Below, one piece after another: positions 35,860 to 45,390 of a stretch of DNA of 64,000 nt. Origin of the DNA: Cristatella mucedo (lineage: Eukaryota > Bryozoa > Phylactolaemata > Cristatellidae); NCBI GenBank assembly GCA_009760855.2, contig WPIO01000014.1, forward strand, positions 2,347,501-2,411,500, written 5' to 3'. The translations under genes were made by a program, and so were the position numbers. Numbering within the stretch: the first letter of the stretch is position 1; every line of letters begins with the position of its first letter. The notes below the pieces were generated by a model. That model saw only the letters and a program-made list of their open reading frames with translations. It was not told the origin of the DNA and did not search any database.

Positions 35860-36492
35860 TGTCGATAGAAGTTAAAGGCGTTTGATTTTGGGGCAAGATT
35901 CAGCAACAGGTCATACAGAAACTTTGCTGAAAGTTCCAATTCGTGCGTTAGTGATAGGCCCTAGCAGATCAGGTATATCGCAGCTGGTTATGAATTGGAT
36001 CTCCTATGGAGTGCTGAACTACGACACTTGTACGGTAATTGCTTCTAGTCTTTACCCAAAAGTTATACAAAGGCTTCATGTCTATGACATACAAAACTAC
36101 AAAGAGCGCTTACGTTTGGATTGATGGAATTGGGCAAACGCCAGAAGTTGATTCATATAAGAACTGCAAGAATGTTGTTGTACTGGATGATGTAATGACT
36201 GAAGATCAAACAAAGATTCTAGATTTTTGTATATGAGAAAAACACAAAGGACCAAACATATCTTATCTTGTGCAAGGATTCAATAACATACCTAGACGCG
36301 AGATCAGAAACAACATAAACGCAATAATAATTTTCAAACAGAATGCATCTGATACCGAATACATTCGAGAAGCATACACTGGTGACATTGATCACAAGCA
36401 ATTCCCTGATTGGGTAAATTCTTGCACGAGGAATCGCTTTGGTTACTGTGTAATCGACTTAACAAAAACAGAGTCTGAAGGCCAATTTTGAT
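35860..36492 (+). pseudogene. FtsK/A32-type packaging ATPase, broken, P-loop lysine lost
   Basis: Pumps viral DNA into the capsid in related viruses. The P-loop reads GPSRSGIS at 35957-35980: the invariant lysine of G-x-x-G-x-G-K-S/T is replaced by isoleucine (codon ATA, 35975-35977). A Walker B strand follows at about 36171 (CKNVVVLDDVMTE) and the conserved block ISYLVQGFNNIPRREIRNN, then an INAIIIFKQN strand. A stop lies in the N-terminal part (near 35884), with frameshifts near 36105 and 36235. Length is close to the usual 200-250 residues. Confidence 0.85.
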
Positions 36493-36529
36493 CTGTAGAT
36501 GGTGATGGCCGAAAAATAATAACTTTTTA

Positions 36530-36758
36530 ATGAAAAGTAACAATATATATAGGACGATGCTCAAGGGTAGGATTTATTCAAGGCCAGGGAAGAAGTACCG
36601 CGGTAGTTTGCAGGAAGCAGTGGACTATAAGAAAATGTTGCGTGATTTGCAAAACTTTCATGATTCTACTGAGTTGCAGAATGACCTAGAAGCGCAGAGA
36701 CTTCAAACAGAAATTACAGCTAGGGACACAGCTAAAGCATATTTGGACCAGCGGGCGC

Positions 36759-36846
<88 letters not shown>

Positions 36847-37454
36847 AACTGGCAAATCTGGTAACCTGGTAGTCGAGAAACTGAAAAAAAGTTAGGCCGG
36901 CTCTTGCTAGACAAATTGAGAAAACCCAAGCAATAACAAGTTTGGATGCAGAACACGATGTGCCTCTAACTGTTGGCAGAGTTTCTAAAGCTATTCAGGG
37001 AAAGCAATATAAAAAAGCAATCCGAAATGCAAATGATGCGAAAACTAACGCTCCTAACGAACAAACCAAAAGTACTATTGATGCTATTCAGAAAGACATA
37101 GCCGAGCAACTAGGTATTAATCCGAGCACTGGCACTCAAAAGACTGCTCGTGTCAAAGCTTATAGCACATTGAAAGATTTTCCTCGAGGAAAAAGGTCGC
37201 TTGCCTGTGTTAAGCAAATGGGAAAAGATTATGAAGGAACTAGAAAAGAAGAAACAATACAGAGCGTTTACCAAAAATTGTCCGATGAGGATCCAAAACA
37301 CCGAGAACCAAAGAACAGACTCCGTGGAGAGCCTGTTAGTGTGACGTCGAGAGTAAAAGCTTTGGAAAAGGCCAGCATGAGAGTGACAGAAATTATTTTA
37401 ATTGCTAAGAATGAAACAGAAGTACTTGATAAATTAGAACTATGGGTGGCGTGA
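36530..37454 (+). pseudogene. Viral structural-like protein with (GA)n expansion
   Basis: The first frame 36530-36895 encodes a basic coiled-coil-like segment (RGSLQEAVDYKKMLRDLQNF) that runs into a (GA)n microsatellite translated as Arg-Glu repeats, then LVVEKLKKS and a stop. After a shift, 36942-37454 encodes a Lys-rich helical part (LTVGRVSKAIQGKQYKKAIR; VSVTSRVKALEKASMRVTEI). It lies between ATPase and penton genes. No family recognised. Confidence 0.5.
36763..36845. repeat. (GA)n microsatellite within viral ORF
   Basis: About 80 bp of pure GA dinucleotides; the reading frame stays open through it. Confidence 0.97.
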
Positions 37455-37586
37455 ACTAGCTGTAGGGAATACAGGAGTAATAAGTTCTATTAGTGCTGCT
37501 GTAGATTACTTCGGGAAATCGCGGAAAGCACCTAAGAGTCATAATGCTAAAATCAACAAATTTCTGTATGACCTTAGTATATAGAA

Positions 37587-38340
37587 ATGAGTGAGCTTGT
37601 GAAAATTTCTCAGGAAATGTTGAAGAACACTTCAGCAATAAGAAGGTATGCTCAATCAAAGCCAGAACGATACATTTTTAAAATTTCTGGAACAACAAAT
37701 CCTGGTAAAATCTTAATAGATGACCCAATTATGTTTAGGAGCAAGAAGTTTAGGATCTGTTTCAAATAGTTTGCAGGCACTACTTCAGTGAAGAATATAA
37801 CAGATTCGAATAGTACTTATGTTCATAGAGTTTCTGGTGAATCAGAGCAAACAGCAACGATTAGGCCTGGAATTTATTCTGCTGTTTCAGATGATGTGAA
37901 CATTGGAATTGCTGACACAATAAATAATTCAATAACTCAATCAGGAGCAACTATAGACATATTTGAACTATGAATTGATACAGCTACTTCTAATTCGTGG
38001 ATGAAGATACCCGTGACACGGAAGTTTCTTGCAAACAAGTCTAGTGTTTCTAGTATTCTTGGTTTTAGTGGCTCTGCTTACACAAGAGATCCTCATTTTC
38101 GAACGCTTTACCCAAGTATTTATTATCAATCAAGTAAACTATGCGCCAAACACAAAACACAAAGGTTGTCTCTGAAAATGAAGTAGTTGTTTCTGATGTT
38201 AACTTAACAGTTGTGAATTGCAATTTGGTTGCAAATAGCTCAAATTACATAAACGGAGAAGAATCACAAGTGCTTAGAAATTTTGCTTACAATTTTTATC
38301 CCTGGGAATAAATGGTATATGAGCCAAATACTATCGACTA
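37587..38340 (+). pseudogene. Penton-like / minor capsid gene, first part
   Basis: Starts with MSELVKISQEMLKN and has beta-rich sequence: PERYIFKISGTTNPGKIL, TATIRPGIYSAVSDDVNIG and a NFAYNFYP segment. Stops near 37768 and 37971 and shifts near 38100-38190 break it. Position between ATPase and major capsid gene, and the beta-strand pattern, suggest a penton-type vertex protein; this is inference. The dispersed repeat at 38350 separates it from a continuation at 38885. Confidence 0.5.
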
Positions 38341-38349
38341 TCATGGTAA

Positions 38350-38884
38350 TGTAATGTAACGTATCTCCGTCTGCAATGTGGTTCGGCATACAGAATTCTG
38401 GCCCAGAACAACGCCAACGGTTTATAGTACAAGGCACGGAGCAGCAAGACGCACGACCGCCTTCGCCCCCTTCTCACACTCGAGTCTCCTTCCACTCCTC
38501 CGTTGACCCCGATGATTAATCGAGGACCACAACTGTGCAGCGGCCGATCCTGATGGTGAATTCACCATCTGGCCACCAGCGGTTACCGGCCGGTGTCCAT
38601 GCCACATCACAGGCTCATTAGAGGAGCCGGCATACACTCAAACTACATGCAACTCCACAAAGCCATAAAGACTGTGTGCGTGTTACGCAGGAGAGTTTTG
38701 TATAGCGCACTCACAGCCTAAGCGGCTTTCGGTACGCATTCGGTAGCCAACAGACTTCGTCTCACTCAACAAAGAGAAAGTAGGAAGCATAGCAGAGTCA
38801 GGAGAGCAGTTGAGCTAGTGAGTAGCATGGAAGCAGCAGCTCAGGACCGCTGAGAAGGATGAGCTATAGTCGGCAGCAGGAGGT
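38350..38884 (+). mobile_element. Dispersed repeat inserted in the penton-like gene
   Basis: About 535 bp of GC-richer sequence with no viral frame. Its right part is repeated at 1-125 and 1095-1295. The viral frame reads into it (NTIDYHGNV) and resumes just after it (GETVSNILIVVTN), so it is an insertion. Size and single-copy structure would suit a solo LTR or short non-autonomous element. No clear TG..CA ends or target duplication could be fixed by eye. Confidence 0.7.
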
Positions 38885-39640
38885 ATAATTGGTGAAACAG
38901 TTTCTAATATATTGATTGTTGTTACAAACCAAGATAAAAATTAGACTTTGGTTCACAGCAATTTACAGTTGTGATAGAAATTGTTGAAGTATAATATAAG
39001 AATATCAATAAGGTTAACTTGAACAACTGGTTCTGATTCAAAAACATTAAGTCCACCAATAATACTTAAGAAAAAGGGATTTAACAAAGTTGGGCCTAGA
39101 AGAGTAGAGTTTGTTTGCAATAACAAAATAATCTTGAATGTTGTTCAAGGTGTGAATGAAACACTGTGGTACAGAAGATCAATGACTGACCCAACATTAG
39201 TTTCAATTAAAGTTCCTCCTGGTTATTATGATCCAACGAAAATAACGAATACATTGAATGCCTCGCTTAAGCTTTTGCTAGATCCACAAAGTAAAAACAC
39301 AGACATACGAGCCAAGTCAAAAAGTGATACTGGAATTATGTTTTCTGTTGACTCAGATGATAAAATCATAATGCAAGTCGTTGGAGATAAAGTTGTGTTA
39401 CTTGGAAGTAATGCTTCTGGTTACAATGCTTCAATTGGTGACACAATTGGCTTTAATTCTAATGAACTGGGTTCGTTTGATCCCATAATGGTTGGAGCAA
39501 CACTTTATGAAGCAATTGACAAGGCTTTGTACTTTTCCGTAATTTACAAAGCATGGAACAAAATGAGCTTGCCAGACAACAAAGGAGTGAAATAGATAAG
39601 CGTTGATTGTGACTTAGTTAATCCGGAAATTAATCACGTA
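38885..39640 (+). pseudogene. Penton-like / minor capsid gene, second part
   Basis: A degraded start (stops near 38944 and 38970) leads to a long open stretch 39134-39595. It contains NETLWYRRSMTDPTLVSIKV, PPGYYDPTKITNTLNASL and IGDTIGFNSNELG. The pattern of P-x-G-Y-Y followed by a leucine/asparagine-rich helix and G-x-x-x-x-D-x-x-G-F recalls vertex-protein jelly rolls of adintovirus-like genomes. It may be the same gene as 37587-38340 or a neighbour. Confidence 0.5.
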
Positions 39641-39650
39641 TAATATATAA

Positions 39651-39868
39651 ATGGGTTTCCTTAAACAGTGTCGTTCTTTGTACATCATTGATATAGCTGA
39701 TATAAATCCAGGGACAAAGTTTTCATCCATTTGCCAAACATAATATTTCCGCCAGCAAGAGGAGATATAGAAACGATAAGAACTTTCAGTGATAGTCTAA
39801 CAGACCAAAATGGTAATGACGTAAATGTTACGCCTGATGTAATGGTGACAATAGAAATTTCCAGATAG
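39651..39868 (+). pseudogene. Small viral gene remnant
   Basis: ATG at 39651 (MGFLKQCRSLYIIDIADINP), then stops after about 30 codons, with continuations in other frames. Not recognised. Confidence 0.3.
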
Positions 39869-39877
39869 CATAGAAGA

Positions 39878-40054
39878 ATGGGAAGTTATGCTAGAATTCG
39901 GCACAGTAGGATTACGGGCGGGAAGCATGGCTCAGGTGTTCTTGACAAAACTATTGACGGCATTGGCAACGTTGCTCCTGCTATCTCCGGAATGACAAAT
40001 ATTGGTGTAAACATCGCTAACAAAGGCATCGAAATCGCCAAGCGCGTGAACTGA
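39878..40054 (+). CDS. Small basic viral protein, 58 aa, intact
   Basis: ATG at 39878, stop at 40052-40054. It begins MGSYARIRHSRITGGKHG and ends in an IANKGIEIAKRVN helix, with Gly-rich and basic character. Short basic proteins of this kind often accompany capsid genes (condensing or minor virion proteins), but the role here is unknown. Confidence 0.4.
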   Translation: MGSYARIRHSRITGGKHGSGVLDKTIDGIGNVAPAISGMTNIGVNIANKGIEIAKRVN

Positions 40055-40490
40055 TCGAACTAAAAACAAAGAAAAGGTAGATCAAGAGTTCACCTTAAAA
40101 CGACGAGAGCTTTATGATGGAAACCTTGAAGAAGAGAAGCGGAGGACAGAGCTTGAGAATGCGAACTAGAGAAGCGTAAGAAAAAAGAAGACAATGACGG
40201 CAAGACAAAAAAGGTAGACCTTGAAATCAAGCTATGCTATGCTTGAGAAAATGAAACCAAAACAGAAGAGGAAGGCGAAAGTAGTGAAAAAAGAAGTAGA
40301 AGATTACTCTGAGACACTGGAAGAGAATGATCCAAAAGCGTACAAAGAAATATAGAAAGTCATTAAAGAGAAATCCGTTGCTGTTAAAGAACCAACGTTT
40401 GTTGCTTCGCCTGAACAACGAGGAAGACCTGATGGTTACGGAGGAGCAATGAAAAAATTAGGTGCAAGTCTTTACTTGCAGAGCAGAAAA
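40055..40490 (+). pseudogene. Lys/Glu-rich viral protein, broken
   Basis: Frames rich in Lys and Glu (FTLKRRELYDGNLEEEKRR; KPKQKRKAKVVKKEVEDYSE) with stops near 40168, 40212 and 40351, ending in RPDGYGGAMKKLGASL just before the capsid gene. Probably a coiled-coil accessory protein or an extension of the preceding gene. Confidence 0.4.
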
Positions 40491-40509
40491 TAAATTTGTT
40501 ACTATGAAT

Positions 40510-41422
40510 AGAGAAGTGTGGCTAGTGCTCCGACTGATACAATTCTAGAACTTGGTGATCCAAGTTTGCCGAGGTATCCTATCAGGAACTACCAGTATCG
40601 TGAGTTCTACCAAAAGAATGGAGCCAAAATAGACGCGATTACAAACAAGCTAGTAACTTTTACTGTAGCAGAAGAAAAAAATCTGTGCTATGGGCTATCA
40701 GATTCTTATTTGGTGCTTGAGGGAAAAATTCAAGTTCCGGGTGCAAATTATACTTACGTGGCACCTAATAGAAATCTGGCAGTAGGTCTTGTTAATAATG
40801 CAGGCACTTGGATGTTTAGCTCAATGAAATTTAGACTTGATGCAGAGGAGATTGAAAGTTTGGCCTTGCACAAGGACCTCGCGAAGTTTTAACCTTAATG
40901 GGTCTGCTAACCTACCCAAATGACTACAATAGTACAGAAGGTCCAGCAACTGGATGGGAAAAGTACGAAGCTAGTGCAATTAATGATATGTATACTGGCA
41001 TTGGAAATTATTCAAGCCCTAATGCGTCTAGAGCAACTATTTCGAATAATGGCTTCATTTACAGGAGAGGTCTTACTCTTGTTGATACCGCAGGAATATT
41101 TAGTATTTCTCTTTGATTGTCCGGATTCTGTGCTGATATGAACAGGATACTCTACAATATTCCTTTTACCCTTAAACTCACTCAAGTTAGAGGCGCAGAC
41201 TATGATGCTATAATGACTGGAGCAACAGGAATTACTCGTAATACTGCTAACGCAATTGCTACAAGAGGAGCAGTTGTAAATCAAGACGATGGTGTTTGGA
41301 CAGCTTTGAAGATGGCTATGTCAAAAATGAGACTCTCGGCTCCGTGCGTTACTCCTGCCCTTAGCATTTCAAGGAGATTAGCAGAAATCTCTAGCGAGCG
41401 TGGAAAAAGCTTGTGGAAAAAA
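40510..41422 (+). pseudogene. Double-jelly-roll major capsid protein, truncated
   Basis: Forms the icosahedral shell in the parent virus. The start is degenerate (GTG-like context near 40518) with LELGDPSLPRYPIRNYQYRE, then TFTVAEEKNLCYGLSDSYLV, MFSSMKFRLDAEEIESLALH, PLTYPNDY-like sequence after a stop at 40891, and a RILYNIPFTLKLTQVRGADYD block typical of the second jelly roll. A stop at 41114 interrupts. The gene ends at about 41422, where a LINE remnant begins. About 300 codons remain, shorter than the roughly 450-550 of relatives, so the C-terminal part is lost. Confidence 0.8.
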
Positions 41423-42660
41423 CAGTGATGCCAAGGCGAGATGAGAGGCGCTCTAGAAGAACTTTGTGATCAATAGAATCAAAAGCTGCCGAAAGATTGA
41501 GCAAAACAAGCAGACACACTTTACCCAGGTCTGCATTCCTATTTAGGTCGTTGTACACCCTAAGCAATGCTGACTCTGTGGAGTGATTAGCTCTAAAGCA
41601 AGACTAGAACTTACTAGAAGGTTTGAAGTTTCGATATATGAGTTCAGCTGGTCCTCCACGACCCGTTCCAGTGTCTTTGATAAGAATGGTAGAAGGGAGA
41701 CTGAGCGGTAGTTGCTCAAGTTCTCAGATCGGCGTGAAGTGGAGTAATGTGGCCACGGCTTACTCACGACAGACAAGCCTAGCTGCAGAGTTTTGCACCA
41801 GCTGCAATCGCCTGATCGCACATGATGGTAGGCAGGTAAGCAGTGAGTTGCAGAAGTCGATATGGGATGTCACGAATGCATGGACCAACTTGAATGTGGT
41901 ATCCTTATGTAAACACAGCTCGAGTTTTAGCAATGTCATGAAGCTGAAAATAGGCAGATTTGACTGTGGAGCTGATGTGGTCGTCTAACAAGAGGACGCT
42001 TTGGAATATGACACCTAGATTTCGAGCTGATTCCACAGGAGCTATGCTGGCAGAGCCATTTTTGAGCGTCAGCCTTTCCAATTTCTGAATTACTCTGGGT
42101 TTGCCCAAAACTAGTAAGTTAGTTTTATCATCGTTTAGTTTCAAAAAATTTGCTGCCATCCATATGCAGATGTCATTAATACATGCAGCAGGTGAATTGA
42201 GAGATTTCGAGGTGTTTGAAGGTTGGAAGGGATCACAGCAAAGGTACAACTGAGTGTCATTCGCATAGAAGCGAAAGCCTAGATTGTGCTTGGCAACCAC
42301 ATCATCAAGAGGGAGAGTATAAACCATGAAAAGAACTGGTTCTCTTGGTCTAGTGTCGCTATCTTGAGAAGTGGCCTGACTACAGCATTTTTGAAAGGTG
42401 CTGGGACAAGACCAGAGGCTAATGACATAATAATGATGTTAGTTATGCATGGCAGCAGTAGATTAAGGCAACGTAGGAGCAGGACAGTGGGAATAGGGTC
42501 TAGAGGACTTGTTGTCTTCTTTGATTGGGAAACAAACTTCAGGACTTGATCACTAGTGACCTGCTTAAATGTAGACATCGAGGTGCAGCCAGGAATCGGG
42601 TAACAGCATTCTAGTGGGGATGTTGTCATTGCAGGGATGGGCTCCCAATGTTTGCTTGGT
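41423..42660 (-). mobile_element. CR1/L2-like LINE remnant (segment copy 1)
   Basis: Minus strand, from 42629: TTSPLDPIPTVLLLRC and LASGLVPAPFKNAVVRPLLK (the region before the RT palm) joined by an internal deletion to FMVYTLPLDDV-type sequence, a degenerate YANDTQLYLC, KTNLLVLGKPRVIQKLERL and LRSGDCSW-type sequence. The palm motifs A and B are missing. The same deletion is present at 59073-60560. The lower end (41423-41735) holds RT-core sequence in a rearranged order. Confidence 0.85.
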
Positions 42661-42689
42661 TTACATGTGTTAGGGCTAAGAGATTGTCT

Positions 42690-43860
42690 TTACTAATAAT
42701 TTGAAATATTCGTACCACGATTGAACCGTGAAGATGCGTCTGTTGGGTACGTTGCAGCACGAAATGACAGAATTCCCACGAAGATATAAACATATATGCC
42801 ATTAAGATGTTTGGTTAAGTTACTGGAGGCGAATCTACTGATGTCAAAGGTATGGCTTTTATTAATGCCGGGCCTGGAGTAAATCTGACAGATGCTGTTA
42901 ATGTTTCCCAAATTAGTAATTATGTTAGTAAATCGGGAGATATGATGACAGGAGACCTAAATATGAACAGCTTTGCTATTTTTTCGGTTTATTTGAAATC
43001 AAGAACTACTACTCGTACTGTTCTGCCTGATGATTTTTTCGCTAATTATGGCGGAATGAAAAGAGATGTTGTATGGTAGCCCTGCAACAACAACGCTAGA
43101 TATGAGAAATAATTTAATAATTTATGTTGCTGAACCTGGTAATCCTAGTGATGTTGCGACGAAAAGCTGTTTAGGACAGCATTTAGTGGGTCCCTGTGAT
43201 TCGTCCTTGATGTGCTTGTGCGTGCTGACACTGTGCATGCTGCCACTAACCACATTTGCATGCTGACCCTGTGCATGTCACCCCTAACCATATTATTCAT
43301 TTTGTTTGTTTTTCAAGCATGATTTTACTTACTATTCTATTGCATATCACTTTGCAGCAAATGTAAAGCGCCTAGAAAGAGTTTAAGTTCTCTGAGGGCG
43401 CTTTATCAAGTGCAATATTATTATTATTATTATTATTATGTTGAAAAAGCAATAAAAAATAACAGAAGTTATACAAGTTTCGTTTAATCCAAGGTCTATG
43501 AATTCGATTATAGAGACTTCAGTTAATTATTCATGGACTAATAGAAGTGCTCCACCACGAATAATTCTTAGCGTGATAGTTGTTGGGAATTCTAATTGTG
43601 TTTTTCTGCGGCCCAGTTCCAATACTATAGCTGTTTTAGGAGAAATAGGCGCCATAAATACTGTAAACAAGCGATAGTTGATATTTACTCAAACGGGTCC
43701 TTTAGAATGGATAAAGAAGATAACAGTAGATACTGGATCAGAATTCAAAAGAGATTTCAAGAAAGAAATGAATAAACATGAAACGCGCGAGATAGAAGCG
43801 ACTAGCAAGAAAAGTGTTACGTTACTTGAGAGAATGAATCGAACGATAGCAAAATGAGCT
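42690..43860 (+). pseudogene. Viral fibre-like gene, copy 1 (deleted and interrupted)
   Basis: Frames encode MAFINAGPGVNLTDAVNVSQ, ISNYVSKSGDMMTGDLNMN and SRTTTRTVLPDDFFANYGG, then a second unit (LDMRNNLIIYVAEPGNPSD). This is the same tail-fibre-type repeat as at 31457-28850. Compared with copy 2 (60600-62706) it lacks about 390 bp at 42815 and about 820 bp at 43675, and has a LINE tail at 43164. Not functional. Confidence 0.75.
43164..43438 (+). mobile_element. LINE 3' tail inserted in viral fibre-like gene
   Basis: About 275 bp starting GTTTAGGACAGCATTTAGTG and ending in (ATT)n. Copy 2 of the segment reads straight through at 61448-61454 (AAAAGCTATGTTAAAAAGC), giving the pre-insertion state. 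No target-site duplication is visible. Confidence 0.9.
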
Positions 43861-43912
43861 TTCGTTGCTTATTTTAATAATTTAATAATTTAATTTCATA
43901 AAAAAGAACCAG

Positions 43913-44140
43913 TCAAACAAAAGAAACCGGAGTACCATAGAAAAGTAGGAAAACAAGAAGAGTCATTAGAACGAGGAACAACCACTGGATATTTACTAGA
44001 ACCGGGCGAAGAGCTGCAGATCCGATATGGAGCTTGACAAAACATAGGATTGTTAGAATAATGTTAATGAAAGACAAACCAGTTAGATATTTCTTAAACG
44101 ATATAAAGAGAAGTTTTGTGAGAGAATTGCATGAAATCAA
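43913..44140 (-). CDS. Viral small membrane protein, 75 aa (copy 1)
   Basis: Intact frame. Two hydrophobic segments (GLSFINIILTILCFV and WLFLVLMTLLVFLLFYG) separated by a short loop give a two-span membrane protein with a basic N-terminus. Its ATG overlaps the stop of the 117-aa gene upstream by 4 bp (ATGA), a compact-genome arrangement pointing to viral origin. Copy 2 at 62855-63082 differs at one recognised residue (L/P near position 7). Function unknown. Confidence 0.55.
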   Translation of the reverse strand: MISCNSLTKLLFISFKKYLTGLSFINIILTILCFVKLHIGSAALRPVLVNIQWLFLVLMTLLVFLLFYGTPVSFV

Positions 44141-44490
44141 ATTTTTTGAGCGATGTTTCTTTTATCAGTGCCTTTAACAATTTGACAGAATACTTTTCTA
44201 GTTATGACATCATCAGACAAAGCATCGGTTACCTTTGAGATAAACTTTGCATTTGCTTCTAGAGTTGTTCTTTTTCGTTTATTGATTTCGGAAAGAACAC
44301 CATCAAGTGATAGAAACAATGTAGTTACTGCGGCAAACGCAGGAACAACATTAGAAAGATCCGGAGCAGAAGGAATATAAGTATTAGTAATCGTTGCTTC
44401 TAATGATATGGCGATGCTTGCAAATTTGAGTGCATATCTTACCTTCGTTGAATTCATTAGACGCAATCTGACTTTGGTATTGTATTGCAC
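44137..44490 (-). CDS. Viral hypothetical protein, 117 aa (copy 1)
   Basis: Intact frame. N-terminal basic stretch (MQYNTKVRLRLMNSTKVRYA), central hydrophobic segment (NVVPAFAAVTTLFLSL), then a Lys-rich helix (ISKVTDALSDDVITRKVF). Overlaps the 75-aa gene by 4 bp. Copy 2 at 63079-63432 is nearly identical. No family recognised. Its preservation next to broken genes may only reflect its small size. Confidence 0.5.
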   Translation of the reverse strand: MQYNTKVRLRLMNSTKVRYALKFASIAISLEATITNTYIPSAPDLSNVVPAFAAVTTLFLSLDGVLSEINKRKRTTLEANAKFISKVTDALSDDVITRKVFCQIVKGTDKRNIAQKI

Positions 44491-44590
44491 AACTTCTTCA
44501 TACCTTTGGTTGACATATTGCTATCTTAGATTGGACATCTTTCTATATTAACTTTGAAATGTTTTCTTACTTTAATATTTAACTCTCTGC

Positions 44591-44729
44591 TGCAAGTAGT
44601 ATGTAAATGAATGGTGTGGAGACTAAGGACACATGGAGATTGATGAATCTACCAAATGCAGAGACAGGTAGATGAAGAGTATGGACATGTGCCCCAGACT
44701 CCATACCATTCATTTACATACAACTTGCG
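44591..44729. repeat. Imperfect 31-bp inverted repeat
   Basis: Arms 44591-44621 and 44699-44729 are complementary at 28 of 31 positions, with a 77-nt spacer; the shared core is TATGTAAATGAATGGT. Repeated in copy 2 at 63533-63671. Confidence 0.8.
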
Positions 44730-45229
44730 GCCTGGCTTCTTCATCGGGCTTCAAGTCAATTTAAACCTCTCGGCGCTTGCCTTGGTCGCCCCAACCCTCC
44801 CTCGTCAAAATCTGCTCCTACTGCAAGTGCTTCTAGTGTCCATTAAGCAGGGCTTCTAGTGGATTGCATCGACGATTTCGCCGATCGCACCCGCAAGTTC
44901 CTTTTAGAACAATGAAAAAAGCCTTCATATGACGGCACCAACGATAGGATGTTTGCTCCTAGCTTTCATCGGCTTTCGGGAGAAGTAGAACTGTGCTCGG
45001 CTTCATTAGATCATAGGACGTCTTGAACCACCTCCTCAGTCTCATGGACTTTCTCGCATTAGGAAAGGAAACATGACCGAAGCAAGATCGATAAGAAGCC
45101 GATTGAGTACACCCGGATTTAGCTAGATCGCCTCTCCTAAGAAGCCTGATAGCCACCCAGGACGGGCTTCCAAGGCAGAGGACTTCCAGGACACGGGGGG
45201 GGGGGTTAAGGATGCATGTTTTCCGCTGA
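44730..45229. other. Non-coding part of duplicated segment and unique DNA
   Basis: Up to about 45035 it is shared with 63671-63977; after that it is absent from copy 2. No gene seen. G-rich run near 45197. Confidence 0.5.
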
Positions 45230-45390
45230 CCCTGTGCCTCCGGGTAGGGGTAAAGTGCTCGAACTTCACGACTTCCATCTTGGGTTTGAGTCGTGCAGCA
45301 TGCATTTCATGTACTGCGAGCTTCAAGCAGGGTGCAAGCCACTAAGGGTCTATGTCGCCAGATGAGTGATGCTATTGAAGCAGCGACCAT
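45230..45390 (+). repeat. SINE-like repeat (family C)
   Basis: GGGTTTGAGTCGTGCAGCAT box-B region, TGCGAGCTTCAAGCAGGG and AGCCACTAAGGGTC parallel 48700-48840. Confidence 0.5.

Larger units (their letters stand above)
26168..41422. mobile_element. Decayed adintovirus/Polinton-like endogenous virus (partial)
   Basis: Within 15 kb lie remnants of family-B polymerase, adenovirus-type protease, FtsK/A32-type packaging ATPase, penton-like and double-jelly-roll capsid genes. This is the core set of adintoviruses and Maverick/Polinton elements. Genes are on both strands in viral-style dense packing, and most have in-frame stops or frameshifts. The left end starts inside the polymerase gene and the right end stops inside the capsid gene. 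No integrase or terminal repeat was seen, so the element is incomplete or rearranged. Related sequence continues after LINE remnants at 42690-44490 and 60600-63432. Confidence 0.85.

Noticed and set aside
26168-44490. Viral integrase or terminal inverted repeats
   Set aside because: Looked for a DDE integrase and for matching ends; neither was visible, so the element is described as partial.
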